From NCBI GenBank assembly GCA_027490145.1, contig JAIXYQ010000006.1:372001-436000 (forward strand): a DNA stretch of 64,000 nucleotides. The letters run 5' to 3'. Below the pieces are notes generated by a model that did not search any database, was not told where the DNA came from, and saw only the letters and a list, made by a program, of their open reading frames with translations. Position numbers and translations under genes: made by a program. This stretch comes from Planctomycetaceae bacterium. GTDB lineage: Bacteria; Planctomycetota; Phycisphaerae; Phycisphaerales; SM1A02. This document shows, one piece after another, positions 56,026 through 64,000 of this stretch. Each line of letters starts with the position of its first letter. Position 1 is the first letter of the stretch.

Positions 56026-56997
56026 ATGCCCATCGTTCACGTCGCTGTGCTGTCCTTGACCATCCTCGCAGGATCAATGGCCCCCCCGCTCCCACAACCC
56101 GATGCGCCGGGTGATGCGGCCGCGGCTTCGATGACGGCATCGAAGACTTCACGTGCAACGGAACCCATCCTCGCCATGGGTGACTTCACCGTGGGAAAGC
56201 CCAAGTCCGTTCCCTTCGTGGTCCGGAACGCCGGAACCGAACCGATCGTGGTGACGTCCATCAAGGGCGGATGCGGCTGCACCACGGTGTCCACGCCACC
56301 AGCCGGTCCCATCGTCCCTGGAGCATCCATCACGGTCCAGGTCACCGTCGATCCGGGCAAGCGTGGTGGCATCGACCTGGTCAAGCCTCTCTACGTGACC
56401 TTCGAGGGCGGCGCGATCGAGTCAGTCCAGATCACGGGGAAGGTCCTGCCGGTCGTCTCCGTGGTGCCAGAAGTGATTGATGTGCTCGATCCAACCGCCG
56501 CTGCCCCGAGCATCATGATCGGCAGCATCGATGGCGCCGCATTCCGGGTGTCGGGTTCCGCTCCGGTCGGGGTGATCGGTCTGCCGCCGACCGGGTCGAC
56601 GGCAGGTCGACATGAGGTTCCGTTCGACCTGTCTGCGTGGGTCGCCGCCGGTCGACCGGCATCCATCGTGCTGAACACCGACTTGCCGGGCGCGGAGGAG
56701 ATCATCATCCCGATTCGCTCCAGCGAGGTCGTGGTGATGTTCCGGTTGCCGCCCGCAACCGCCGACGCACCGTCCAAGGCGGAGATCGAAGCAACGCAGG
56801 ACAGGATCCTCCAGCAGCTCGCGCGAGACTCCGGCGATGCGGAACGGTCGCCCAGCTTCCGTCTCCGGCTCCACCGCGAGTCCGGCATGCTGTTCGTGCA
56901 TGGCTCGGTCGAGGACGTCGACTCCGTCCGCGCAGCGGTGCGGGCACTGCCGGAGTCCTTCGGCGTGCGTGAGACCGCTCCCGGAACCGCAGGATGA
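56026..56997 (+). CDS. Secreted DUF1573 protein
   Basis: This 323-residue protein has a signal peptide (about 1-19) and one DUF1573 domain at about 45-140, an Ig-like ASH-type fold. It is recognised by the phrases FTVGKPKSVPFVVRNAGTEP and KGGCGCTTVS, the latter being the family's GCGCT core. The C-terminal ~180 residues are a second beta-rich region plus a charged helix with no family I recognise. Its stop overlaps the start of the sigma gene (ATGA). Confidence 0.85.
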   Translation: MPIVHVAVLSLTILAGSMAPPLPQPDAPGDAAAASMTASKTSRATEPILAMGDFTVGKPKSVPFVVRNAGTEPIVVTSIKGGCGCTTVSTPPAGPIVPGASITVQVTVDPGKRGGIDLVKPLYVTFEGGAIESVQITGKVLPVVSVVPEVIDVLDPTAAAPSIMIGSIDGAAFRVSGSAPVGVIGLPPTGSTAGRHEVPFDLSAWVAAGRPASIVLNTDLPGAEEIIIPIRSSEVVVMFRLPPATADAPSKAEIEATQDRILQQLARDSGDAERSPSFRLRLHRESGMLFVHGSVEDVDSVRAAVRALPESFGVRETAPGTAG

Positions 56998-57635
56998 GCC
57001 ACGGCCCCGACGGGTTCACGACGGTCGGCGCACCCTCGACCGAAGGAGGTACGAAGCACGCCGACGACGATCGGCACCGGATCCACACGGAACTCGACGA
57101 TGCGGCGGTCTGCGTCATGACGCGTCGGATGGTGGATGGTGACCGGATGGCGTACGAGCAGCTCTTCCGCGCTCGATGTGCCTTCGTCGAGCGTGAAGCA
57201 TCGCGACGCCTGCATCGACGACCTGACCTGGCCGACGACGCGGGACAGGAGGCGTGGCTCCGTGTGGCTCGCGCACCCCGTCACTGCACCAGCGTGGTGC
57301 ACCTCGATGCATGGCTTCGGAGAATCGTCACGAGCACCGTGATCGACCTCATCAGGAGCGAACTGGCGAGAGACAGCAGGGAACGCCGCTTCGCCCACGG
57401 ACGTTCGGAGGCCATCGACCTGATCGCGCGCTTCGATGACCTTGAGGAGATGCGGCGCGAACTCGAGGGCATGAACGGATGGTCGAGGGACGATCGGCTG
57501 CTCGTCGAGCTGCAGATCCGCACCGGGGCGACACTCACGAGGATTGCAGGATGGCTCGGCATCGGCCGCGCCGCACTCGACAGCCGCATCAGACGCGCCA
57601 TCGAACGGGCAAAGGCCCGGCAGGAGAACGCATGA
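56994..57635 (+). CDS. ECF-type sigma factor
   Basis: This 213-residue protein has sigma region 2 at about residues 50-115 (AYEQLFRARCAFVEREASRRL, DLADDAGQEAWLRVARAP, WLRRIVTSTVIDLIRSEL). Region 4 lies near the C-terminus (DRLLVELQIRTGATLTRIAG, then the recognition helix GIGRAALDSRIRRAIERAK). It overlaps both neighbours by four bases, so the three genes are one translationally coupled unit. The link of a DUF1573 protein to a sigma factor is unusual and may mean the exported protein is a sensor. Confidence 0.83.
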   Translation: MSHGPDGFTTVGAPSTEGGTKHADDDRHRIHTELDDAAVCVMTRRMVDGDRMAYEQLFRARCAFVEREASRRLHRRPDLADDAGQEAWLRVARAPRHCTSVVHLDAWLRRIVTSTVIDLIRSELARDSRERRFAHGRSEAIDLIARFDDLEEMRRELEGMNGWSRDDRLLVELQIRTGATLTRIAGWLGIGRAALDSRIRRAIERAKARQENA

Positions 57636-57970
57636 ACCCACTGACCGACCGCCAGCGCACCGTCCTTCATCTCGGCCTCGACGCATTCGATCGATCCGCA
57701 CGGCGGCGTCGACGCTTCGCCAGGGTTGCACGAACGGGCCTGGCCGCGGGTCTCATGATGGCCATCCTGGCGATTGCGCTCGACGCCACGAGGCCAGCCC
57801 GGGCACAGATCCCCCGCTGCGTGGAGTTCATCACCACCGACGGTGAGTTGGCCGGCGCACTGCGCTTGGCCGATGCCTGTGAGCATGTCGAGCGTTCCGG
57901 GGGGCGGCTGCGCGTCGTCGAGTGCATTGCGCTCGCCCCGCCCGTGCCCGGGACGCCGCCGGGGCGGTGA
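57632..57970 (+). CDS. Small membrane protein downstream of the sigma gene
   Basis: A 112-residue protein with an Arg-rich N-terminus (RSARRRRRFARVA), one membrane helix at about residues 34-52, and a ~60-residue outside segment with two Cys. The ATG overlaps the sigma stop (ATGA). The position behind an ECF sigma gene suggests an anti-sigma or a partner, but no anti-sigma motif is visible and the cytoplasmic part is short. Confidence 0.7.
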   Translation: MNPLTDRQRTVLHLGLDAFDRSARRRRRFARVARTGLAAGLMMAILAIALDATRPARAQIPRCVEFITTDGELAGALRLADACEHVERSGGRLRVVECIALAPPVPGTPPGR

Positions 57971-58062
57971 CGCCCCCCTTGGGCAGCCGGAAGTGATGCC
58001 GGCGTGTCCGGAGCGCTGGCCATGGGGCAAGATGCGTGGCATCCTTCCGGAGGACACCACGC

Positions 58063-59130
58063 ATGCGCCGAGCGATCCTGAACGTCGTGACCATCGCCCT
58101 GACGGCAGCGACCGCCCATGGCCAATGGACCACCGAACCGGTGTCGGCGCCACGGGTGCAGTACCAGACGTTCGCGAGCAGCGCTGCCGGCACGACCGTG
58201 AGCTTCCACGTGTACCTGCCGCAGGCGTATGACCAGCAGCCGAACGCCCGATTCCCAGTCCTGTATTGGCTCCACGGGAGCGGCAACCCGATTGCGGGGA
58301 TCCCCTGGCTGAGCAACTTCTTCGCCACTGCCATGGGCCAGGGCCGGATCCCGCCCATGTTGGTCGTCTTCCCCAACGGCATGAACTACAGCATGTGGTG
58401 CGATTCGAAGGATGGCGACGTTCCGATGGAGCGGGTCGTGCTCGATGACCTCATCCCCCATGTGGATGCCACGTTCCGCACCGTTGCGCAGCGCAACGGC
58501 CGCATCGTCGAGGGGTTCAGCATGGGTGGCGCGGGCAGTGGCCGGCTCGGCTTCCGCAGACCCGACCTGTTCGCGGGGATCTCGATGCTCGGGGCGGGGC
58601 CGATGCAGCTCGACTTCCTCGACGAACCGCTGGGCAGCGACGTCTCGCCCGAGATGCGCCTGGCGATCTACGACATGGTCTGGGGAAGTGATCCCGCGTA
58701 CTACCTGGCGCAGAACCCCCGCACGATCGTCACCGACCGCGCGCAGGCCGTGATCGAGGGCCAGGTGCGGGTGCGGCAGGCGCTGGGCTCGCTGGATCTG
58801 CTGGTCCCCATGAACCAGGACGTCGATGCACTGCTCACGAGCCTCGGCATCGAGCATGCCTTCACGATCCTGCCGGGACTCGACCACAGCGCGGCCACGG
58901 TGCTCCCGGCACTGGGCCAAGCCAACTGGGACTTCTACAACGCAGCGCTCGCCATCCCCTGTCGCCACGCCGCGGACCTGGACTGCAGTGGCACGGTGGA
59001 TGGCGCCGATCTTGCATCCTTGCTGGCGGCCTGGGGCCCCGGGCACGGTGCCGCCGACCTGAATGGCAACGGCGTCGTCGATGGGCAGGACTTGGGCTCG
59101 ATGATCGCAGCTTGGGGGCCGGTGCCGTAA
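58063..59130 (+). CDS. Secreted esterase with dockerin-like tail
   Basis: This 355-residue protein has a signal peptide, then an esterase-D/feruloyl-esterase-like alpha/beta hydrolase domain. The nucleophile is the Ser in EGFSMGGAGSGRLGF and the base probably the His in PGLDHSAATV. YWLHGSGNP forms the oxyanion hole. Two dockerin-like repeats (LDCSGTVDGADLASLLAAWG and LNGNGVVDGQDLG) end it. A GGAGG nine bases before the ATG at 58063 decides the start. The catalytic domain is clearly related to the N-terminal half of the protein at 62100-63932. Confidence 0.88.
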   Translation: MRRAILNVVTIALTAATAHGQWTTEPVSAPRVQYQTFASSAAGTTVSFHVYLPQAYDQQPNARFPVLYWLHGSGNPIAGIPWLSNFFATAMGQGRIPPMLVVFPNGMNYSMWCDSKDGDVPMERVVLDDLIPHVDATFRTVAQRNGRIVEGFSMGGAGSGRLGFRRPDLFAGISMLGAGPMQLDFLDEPLGSDVSPEMRLAIYDMVWGSDPAYYLAQNPRTIVTDRAQAVIEGQVRVRQALGSLDLLVPMNQDVDALLTSLGIEHAFTILPGLDHSAATVLPALGQANWDFYNAALAIPCRHAADLDCSGTVDGADLASLLAAWGPGHGAADLNGNGVVDGQDLGSMIAAWGPVP

Positions 59131-59175
59131 GCGGGCGACCGCGCCTCGGCGTGCGCAACACGATCTGCCTTCGTC

Positions 59176-61317
59176 TCACTCGCCGAAGTCATCCTTCGAC
59201 AGCACGCCGTCCTTGTTCGCGTCGAGCTGGTCGAAGCGTCCATGCAGCGCCGGAGCGACCTCGTCCCTCTCGATGCGGCCGTCGTCGTTGGTGTCGAACT
59301 GACGCTGCAGCATCGTGAACGACGGCTTGCGTCCCGCTCCACCCGCGTTGCCGAGGCGCCCACGCAGCCCGCCGCGACCCGGCAGGTCCATCGGCTTCAT
59401 CGGGTCCTCATCGACGAGGTAGTACTCGATGTACCCGAGCATCATCTCGTCGACGGTCTGCGGGCCCCATCGCACAGTCTTCGTCGGATCGGGATTGGCG
59501 GGATTGTCGGCGCTGTTGTCGTACCAAGCCGTGCCGTGCAGGGTCGCCCCCCGCGGTGCCTCGAGCGGCTCGCGCAGTTCGTACCGAAGCTGCCAGTTGA
59601 AGTCGTAGTCGGGGATGTCGAGCAGCGTGCGGCGGGCCTCGCCGGGCACGTCGAGCTCGTATCGATACGCCTTGCCGCGCACATGCATGTGCGGCATGAA
59701 GGCCACGATCCTGGCATCGGCGGGCAGGCGCACCGTGGCATCCTCGCGGTGGTTGCTGGCACCCGGCGGGATGGCGATCCGGCGCGCGGCCACGGCCGCC
59801 GTCCGCACGAGATGCCTGGGCGCTTCGTCGGTGAAGACCATGCCGAGCTTCATCTGGTCCTGCGTGGCGGTGCCGTTGGGGGTGTAGTGGATCTGGAAGA
59901 GCAGCGACGATCGCGCCGGCAGACGCCGCGCCATCCCCTCGGGGAAGGTGATCGCGTCGTTGCCCGGCACGTACGCCGCCCAGTAGCCGCCCGACTCATC
60001 GGCAGCCAGACGGCGTCGCGTGGCCGGGTCCTTCGCGGCATCCTCATCGAGCGCGAAGACCAGCACATGGTGCACCACCGACGGATCGGTCGGCACGATC
60101 TGCACGCCCTTGACCCAGCGATCCTCGGTCATGCCCGTCGGCACGACCACCATCTGGTAGGCCATGAAGCCATCGGCCTTGATGGCGATCGGCTCAGGAA
60201 GCTGGATGACCTTGTCGGGCATGCCGATCGTCCATTCATCCTTCGCGAATGAGCGTGGCAGCGGAAGGTCCTTGGGATCACCCTCGGGCTTGCCGGCGTC
60301 GATCCAGGCTGCGATGGACTGCTTCTCGGCGGTGCCCAGCGAACGATCGTTCGCCCAGGGGCTCGGCAACGCAGCACCGTCCTTCCCGTGCATGGGCGCC
60401 GCGAACCAGGGCGGCATCGTGCCCGCTTCGGTCACGGATCGGATCATGGTCGCGCGACGAGCCACCGCTTCGTACGAGTCGAGCGGGAACGGCCCGACGC
60501 CGCCCGACCGATGGCACTCGACGCAGTTCGCGTTGATGATGCGGGCAATCTCGCGCGCGTAGGTGGGCGCGGCGGTCGGCGCGGGTGCTTCAGCATGCTT
60601 GCGTTCGATCGCACAGCCGGGCGATGTCGTGGCCGCCGTAGTGGGCTGCGCACCCTGCAGTACCGCGCGAAGGGCGTCCTCAAGGTAGTGCTCGCGCGCA
60701 GCCTCGCGCGTGAAGTCCACGCCGTACTGGTCGCTCACCGCGCCGCGGTAGACCAGCGTGCTGGCGGCATCGACCACGAAGACCTCGGTGGTCGTGCGCG
60801 CATCGAGGGCATCCACGATCGACTGGTTCCGATCCTCGAGGTAGAGCCCCTTGAACCCGGCATCAGCCACCTGCTTGCGCATGGCCTCCTTCGAGTCGAG
60901 GCCACTGACGTTGACGTAGACGAACGAAACCCCCCGCTTCGCGAACTCCGACTCGATGCGCGCGAGCGACGGTGCGAACTTCCGGCAGAGCGGGCAGGTC
61001 ACGCTGGTCAGCGCGATCACCGTGGCGCGCTCGCCACGACCCGATCGCCACGAGCTCGATGCACCGTCGAGCGTCGCGCCGGACGCATCGGGAATCATCC
61101 GGCCGACACCCATGTCCCGGGCATCCCGCGGTGATGGCGGCGCCAGCACCGAGTCAGCCGGCGGAGGATCCGCTGCCGCCGCAAGCGCCGCCGAGGGTCC
61201 CAAGGCCAGCATCACGAGGGCCGGGATCAGGAGGGCTTGGCCCGGGTGCACCCGGTGGGAAGGCCGCTCGATCACGTCGGCCGAATGCTGGAGCGTCTGG
61301 GGTGTTCGCGCGCGCAT
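59176..61317 (-). CDS. Thioredoxin / cytochrome c / copper-monooxygenase-like fusion with EF hands
   Basis: This 713-residue exported protein has a thioredoxin-like domain with the redox pair CPLC near residue 110. A c-type heme site CVECH follows near 264. Next comes a region of the copper type II monooxygenase (PHM) C-terminal kind, with candidate metal residues in VVHHVLVF (about 413), QIHYTPNG (about 475) and PHMHVRGK (about 543). Two EF hands end it (DTNDDGRIERDE and DANKDGVLSKDD). Thiol/redox, electron-transfer and copper sites in one chain suggest an oxidase or monooxygenase outside the cytoplasm. The substrate is unknown. The ATG at 61317 has AGGA nearby. Confidence 0.88.
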   Translation of the reverse strand: MRARTPQTLQHSADVIERPSHRVHPGQALLIPALVMLALGPSAALAAAADPPPADSVLAPPSPRDARDMGVGRMIPDASGATLDGASSSWRSGRGERATVIALTSVTCPLCRKFAPSLARIESEFAKRGVSFVYVNVSGLDSKEAMRKQVADAGFKGLYLEDRNQSIVDALDARTTTEVFVVDAASTLVYRGAVSDQYGVDFTREAAREHYLEDALRAVLQGAQPTTAATTSPGCAIERKHAEAPAPTAAPTYAREIARIINANCVECHRSGGVGPFPLDSYEAVARRATMIRSVTEAGTMPPWFAAPMHGKDGAALPSPWANDRSLGTAEKQSIAAWIDAGKPEGDPKDLPLPRSFAKDEWTIGMPDKVIQLPEPIAIKADGFMAYQMVVVPTGMTEDRWVKGVQIVPTDPSVVHHVLVFALDEDAAKDPATRRRLAADESGGYWAAYVPGNDAITFPEGMARRLPARSSLLFQIHYTPNGTATQDQMKLGMVFTDEAPRHLVRTAAVAARRIAIPPGASNHREDATVRLPADARIVAFMPHMHVRGKAYRYELDVPGEARRTLLDIPDYDFNWQLRYELREPLEAPRGATLHGTAWYDNSADNPANPDPTKTVRWGPQTVDEMMLGYIEYYLVDEDPMKPMDLPGRGGLRGRLGNAGGAGRKPSFTMLQRQFDTNDDGRIERDEVAPALHGRFDQLDANKDGVLSKDDFGE

Positions 61318-61510
61318 GCTGGGTTCCTGCCGGGGCATCTTGGCATGAAGCCCGCCCGACGGACAAGCCGCGCGCAGAATCGATGCCAGGACGAGCAGCC
61401 TTTCGCGCAGGTGCCTCCAGGGCTGCTGGTCCAGCGCTCGGTTCCTGGCTCCGGCACGGTGCCTGATCACGGAACCCCAGACCCGGCTCGGTTACGCTGA
61501 CCGCCACGCG

Positions 61511-62146
61511 ATGACGATCCGATCGCCCGGGCATTCCAGCGCCGACAAGCCACCCGTGATGGCTGCCGTCGCCTGCTTGGCAGCAGCGGTCTGGTCCCTC
61601 ACGGGCGCGACCGACATCGGGGTCTGGGCGTTCGAGGTCCTGCCGCTCGGGCTGGGCATCGTGCTGCTGGGTGCGTTCCGCAAGCGGCTTCCGCTGCACC
61701 CGTTCACCTCCACGGTCCTGGCGGTGGGCTTCATCATGCAGTGCATCGGAGGCCGCTACACCTTCTCGGCCGTACCCCTGCCCGATATCGTCATCAACGG
61801 CCTTGGCCTGACGCGCAACCCCATCGACCGGATCGGCCATGTGCTGCAGGGGTTCATCTCGGCGGTGTTCCTGTGCGATGTGGTCGTGCGGCGTACCCCG
61901 TTGCAGCCGGGCTGGTGGCTCACGGCGCTCGTCATCGGCACGAGCCTGGGTTTCTCGGCGTTCTACGAGCTTGCCGAAGCCTGGATGGTCATCGGCTTCT
62001 ATCCCGACGCCGGTCCGGAGTGGCTGGGCACGCAGGGCGATCCGTGGGATGCCCAGTGGGACATGACGATGGCGCTCATCGGCGCCGTGCTCGCCATGAT
62101 CACGGTGCCGCGGCTGGTGCCCGGGCCACGCGCGACGTGTCCTTGA
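61511..62146 (+). CDS. DUF2238 membrane protein
   Basis: This 211-residue inner-membrane protein has about six helices and the look of the DUF2238/YjdF family: GGRYTFSAVPLPD, a loop with RNPIDRIGHVLQGF, and GFSAFYELAEAWMV carrying the conserved Glu. The function is unknown. Its last 47 bp overlap the 3' end of the convergent esterase gene. The 193 bp upstream, shared with the diverging gene, show no promoter I can defend. Confidence 0.87.
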   Translation: MTIRSPGHSSADKPPVMAAVACLAAAVWSLTGATDIGVWAFEVLPLGLGIVLLGAFRKRLPLHPFTSTVLAVGFIMQCIGGRYTFSAVPLPDIVINGLGLTRNPIDRIGHVLQGFISAVFLCDVVVRRTPLQPGWWLTALVIGTSLGFSAFYELAEAWMVIGFYPDAGPEWLGTQGDPWDAQWDMTMALIGAVLAMITVPRLVPGPRATCP

Positions 62147-63932
62147 AGAACGCCCACACGCGCTCGGCTCCCTTGAAGGCAGCTATGGGTGCGTTGCCTC
62201 CACGGCGCGACCGCGTACCGGGCCAACCGTGGCCACCCGCGCTGTCGACGACGACCTCCGTCACGGCCCCACCTGGCCCAGCCGCGTAGTTCGTGGTGGT
62301 GATCGTCCCTGCCGTGACGATGTCGCCCTTCGGCGTCGACGCGTTGGCCTTCACCCAGAAGTCGACCACCTCCGCCAACGGCTTGTACGGCGTCGACTGC
62401 GCGTTGCGGACCAAGGGGTTCCTGCTCATGCCACCCTCCAGCGGGACCTCCTCGTCCTTCGCTCCGTTGATGATGAGGATGGGCAGCGGCGTGGATGGCG
62501 ACCGATCGAACGAGAACATGCTCGCCACGACCGGAGCGACCGCCGCGAGCCGCTCGGCACGCGCCGCCGCGTAGACGAAGGTCATCATGCCACCGTTGGA
62601 CCCGCCGGTCATGAAGATGCGCGCCGGATCGGCGCCGTGATCACGCACCAGCGTGTCGATGAGGGCGTCGAAGTACCGGAGGTCATCTGCATCACGCACC
62701 TGCCGCCGCAAGAGGTGCCCGGTGTTCCAGGCCCGCCGCCCGTCGCCGAAGTCCGTGCCCTGCGCGTACACCGCCATGAAGCCGTTGGCGCGCGCAACGG
62801 CATCGAATCCGGAGGTCTGCCGCATCTGCTCGGCGCTGCCCATGCCGCCATGCAGCACCAGGACGGCCGGCCGCGTCTGCCCCACCGCCGGCGGGTTCAC
62901 CACGATGGCGCTGCGCTTCGCACCCTTCACCATGACGGCGATCTCGCCATCCTTGCGCGGTTGCAGCGTGGCGGGAGCGCCGAATGCCTTGCGGTAGAAC
63001 GCCCAGGCTCGGTCACCGAGCGCCCGGAGCGTCTTCATCGGATCGTGCTCGACACCCTCCAGCGGCAGCCAATCGTGCTGGATGCCGAGCTTCACGAGGT
63101 GCTCATGGAACTCCTTGTTCATCGCGAAGGTCTCGTCACGGTCACCGACGGCGATCCGCAGCAGCGTGTCCTGCTTGAGTTGGTCGGCCCTCTGCTCCGC
63201 AAGCACCCAGGGGCTGACCTGGCGGAAGGTGGCACGATCGCCGTACACGCGTTCGAGCAGCCCGTCGCGCGCACGGGGATTGGCGCGCGGCGTGCGCTCG
63301 AAGTCCGGGTCGAGCGGACCCGCACCGAGCATCGACACCGCGCGGAACAGCTCGGGGTGCGCGAAGCCCAGGCGCGCCGCGCCGTAGCCGCCCATGCTGA
63401 AGCCGTCGAGCAGCCTGCCTTCGCGGGTGGGGATCGTGCGGTACGTCGCGTCGATGTGCGGCACGAGGTCCTTCACGATCATGCTCTCGATCGGCGTCGA
63501 GCCATCCTTCCAGTCGACGTACATCCCCTGCGAGAGCCCATTGACGAAGACCACGAAGCACGGCGGCGTGGAGCCGGATTCGATCGCCTCATCGACGAGC
63601 CGAGCCAGCGGCGCGATGCCTGCGGCGCCCCCGCCGGAGCCATGCAGCCAGTACACCACCGGGAATCGTGCATCAGGACCCCGGTCATGCGCAGCCGGCG
63701 TGTAGAGGTGGTAGCTCACCGTTGCCTTGGCGCACGCGCTCTCGAAGGTGTGGAAGGACACCCGTGGCGCACTGACGGCCGGCGTGACCCACTCGGTCGC
63801 CTTGGTCGGCGCAGACTTCGTGGGCGATGCGGATCCCCGGCCGGGCACGGGATCCTGATGTGCCGCGGTCGTGGCCGCGACCGTCGCGTGGAGCACAAGG
63901 CAGACGAGGATCATCAAGCGGTGCAGCGGCAA
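62100..63932 (-). CDS. Secreted two-domain esterase (esterase D-like plus PHB-depolymerase-like)
   Basis: This 610-residue protein has a signal peptide (about 1-24) and two alpha/beta-hydrolase domains. The first (about 40-310) has YWLHGSGGG and the nucleophile Ser in DGFSMGGYGAARLGF, and is closely related to the esterase at 58063-59130. The second (about 325-595) is of the PHB-depolymerase/feruloyl esterase LpqC type, with LHGGMGSAEQ, TGGSNGGMMT as the nucleophile segment, NGAKDEEVP for the Asp and GGHGWPG for the His. Both triads look intact. It would cleave esters of plant-type or storage polymers outside the cytoplasm. Met7 is an alternative start. Confidence 0.88.
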   Translation of the reverse strand: MPLHRLMILVCLVLHATVAATTAAHQDPVPGRGSASPTKSAPTKATEWVTPAVSAPRVSFHTFESACAKATVSYHLYTPAAHDRGPDARFPVVYWLHGSGGGAAGIAPLARLVDEAIESGSTPPCFVVFVNGLSQGMYVDWKDGSTPIESMIVKDLVPHIDATYRTIPTREGRLLDGFSMGGYGAARLGFAHPELFRAVSMLGAGPLDPDFERTPRANPRARDGLLERVYGDRATFRQVSPWVLAEQRADQLKQDTLLRIAVGDRDETFAMNKEFHEHLVKLGIQHDWLPLEGVEHDPMKTLRALGDRAWAFYRKAFGAPATLQPRKDGEIAVMVKGAKRSAIVVNPPAVGQTRPAVLVLHGGMGSAEQMRQTSGFDAVARANGFMAVYAQGTDFGDGRRAWNTGHLLRRQVRDADDLRYFDALIDTLVRDHGADPARIFMTGGSNGGMMTFVYAAARAERLAAVAPVVASMFSFDRSPSTPLPILIINGAKDEEVPLEGGMSRNPLVRNAQSTPYKPLAEVVDFWVKANASTPKGDIVTAGTITTTNYAAGPGGAVTEVVVDSAGGHGWPGTRSRRGGNAPIAAFKGAERVWAFFKDTSRVARAPAAAP

Positions 63933-64000
63933 GGGTGGGGCTCCTGGTCGGTGCCGGTGTCGGCAACCGCCATGATTGTCGCCGATTCGCCGGATCGGAC

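Overview
The window looks like chromosomal DNA of a GC-rich planctomycete, most likely of the class Phycisphaerae. Four things point that way: secreted enzymes that end in a pair of dockerin-like EF-hand repeats closing in an LLGAWG-type motif, several sulfatase-related genes, an ECF sigma factor paired with a membrane anti-sigma factor, and a 23S-5S rRNA unit with no 16S gene beside it. This is inference from gene content, not a placement by phylogeny.

Left end (1-9.8 kb). A partial RRM RNA-binding protein runs off the left edge. Next is a minus-strand 23S-5S unit with its own promoter, a 5'-end hairpin, a long-range processing stem and a terminator. Beyond it lies a three-gene minus-strand operon: a PilM-like protein and two single-pass membrane proteins, resembling the inner-membrane platform of a type IV pilus or type II secretion system.

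9.8-22 kb is mostly housekeeping on the plus strand: an S1-domain protein, an M20 dipeptidase, a large membrane protein with an ABC ATPase, NAD kinase, seryl-tRNA synthetase, a DUF3592 protein and GDP-L-fucose synthase. Spacing is tight and several genes overlap.

22-33 kb is a secreted-enzyme region. It holds a glucose/sorbosone dehydrogenase-like protein and an alpha/beta hydrolase, both with dockerin-like tails. A five-gene minus-strand operon follows: ECF sigma, anti-sigma, sulfatase, a YHYH-PEBP-metallophosphatase fusion and a jelly-roll protein. Every junction in it is a 4-nt start/stop overlap, and the three secreted products share Gly/Gln-rich tracts.

33-39 kb is an accessory, defence-like stretch: a Fic protein, an HNH endonuclease, a PLD-nuclease/helicase/DUF3427 protein and an unknown protein. 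The helicase gene is visibly less GC-rich than its surroundings.

39-52 kb carries a C-type-lectin protein and a second sulfatase (both with dockerin-like tails), an MBL-rhodanese protein, a PDZ/DUF6288/HEAT/SGNH giant protein, a toxin-antitoxin pair with a PIN toxin, a TPR sulfotransferase, and a lipoprotein formylglycine-generating enzyme with both catalytic cysteines. The last could activate the two sulfatases.

52-64 kb has a substrate-binding lipoprotein, a CDF metal exporter, a ROK sugar kinase, a second small sigma-factor operon (DUF1573, ECF sigma, small membrane protein), two related esterases, a thioredoxin/cytochrome c/copper-monooxygenase-like fusion and a DUF2238 membrane protein. 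I saw no tRNA, insertion sequence or CRISPR array.
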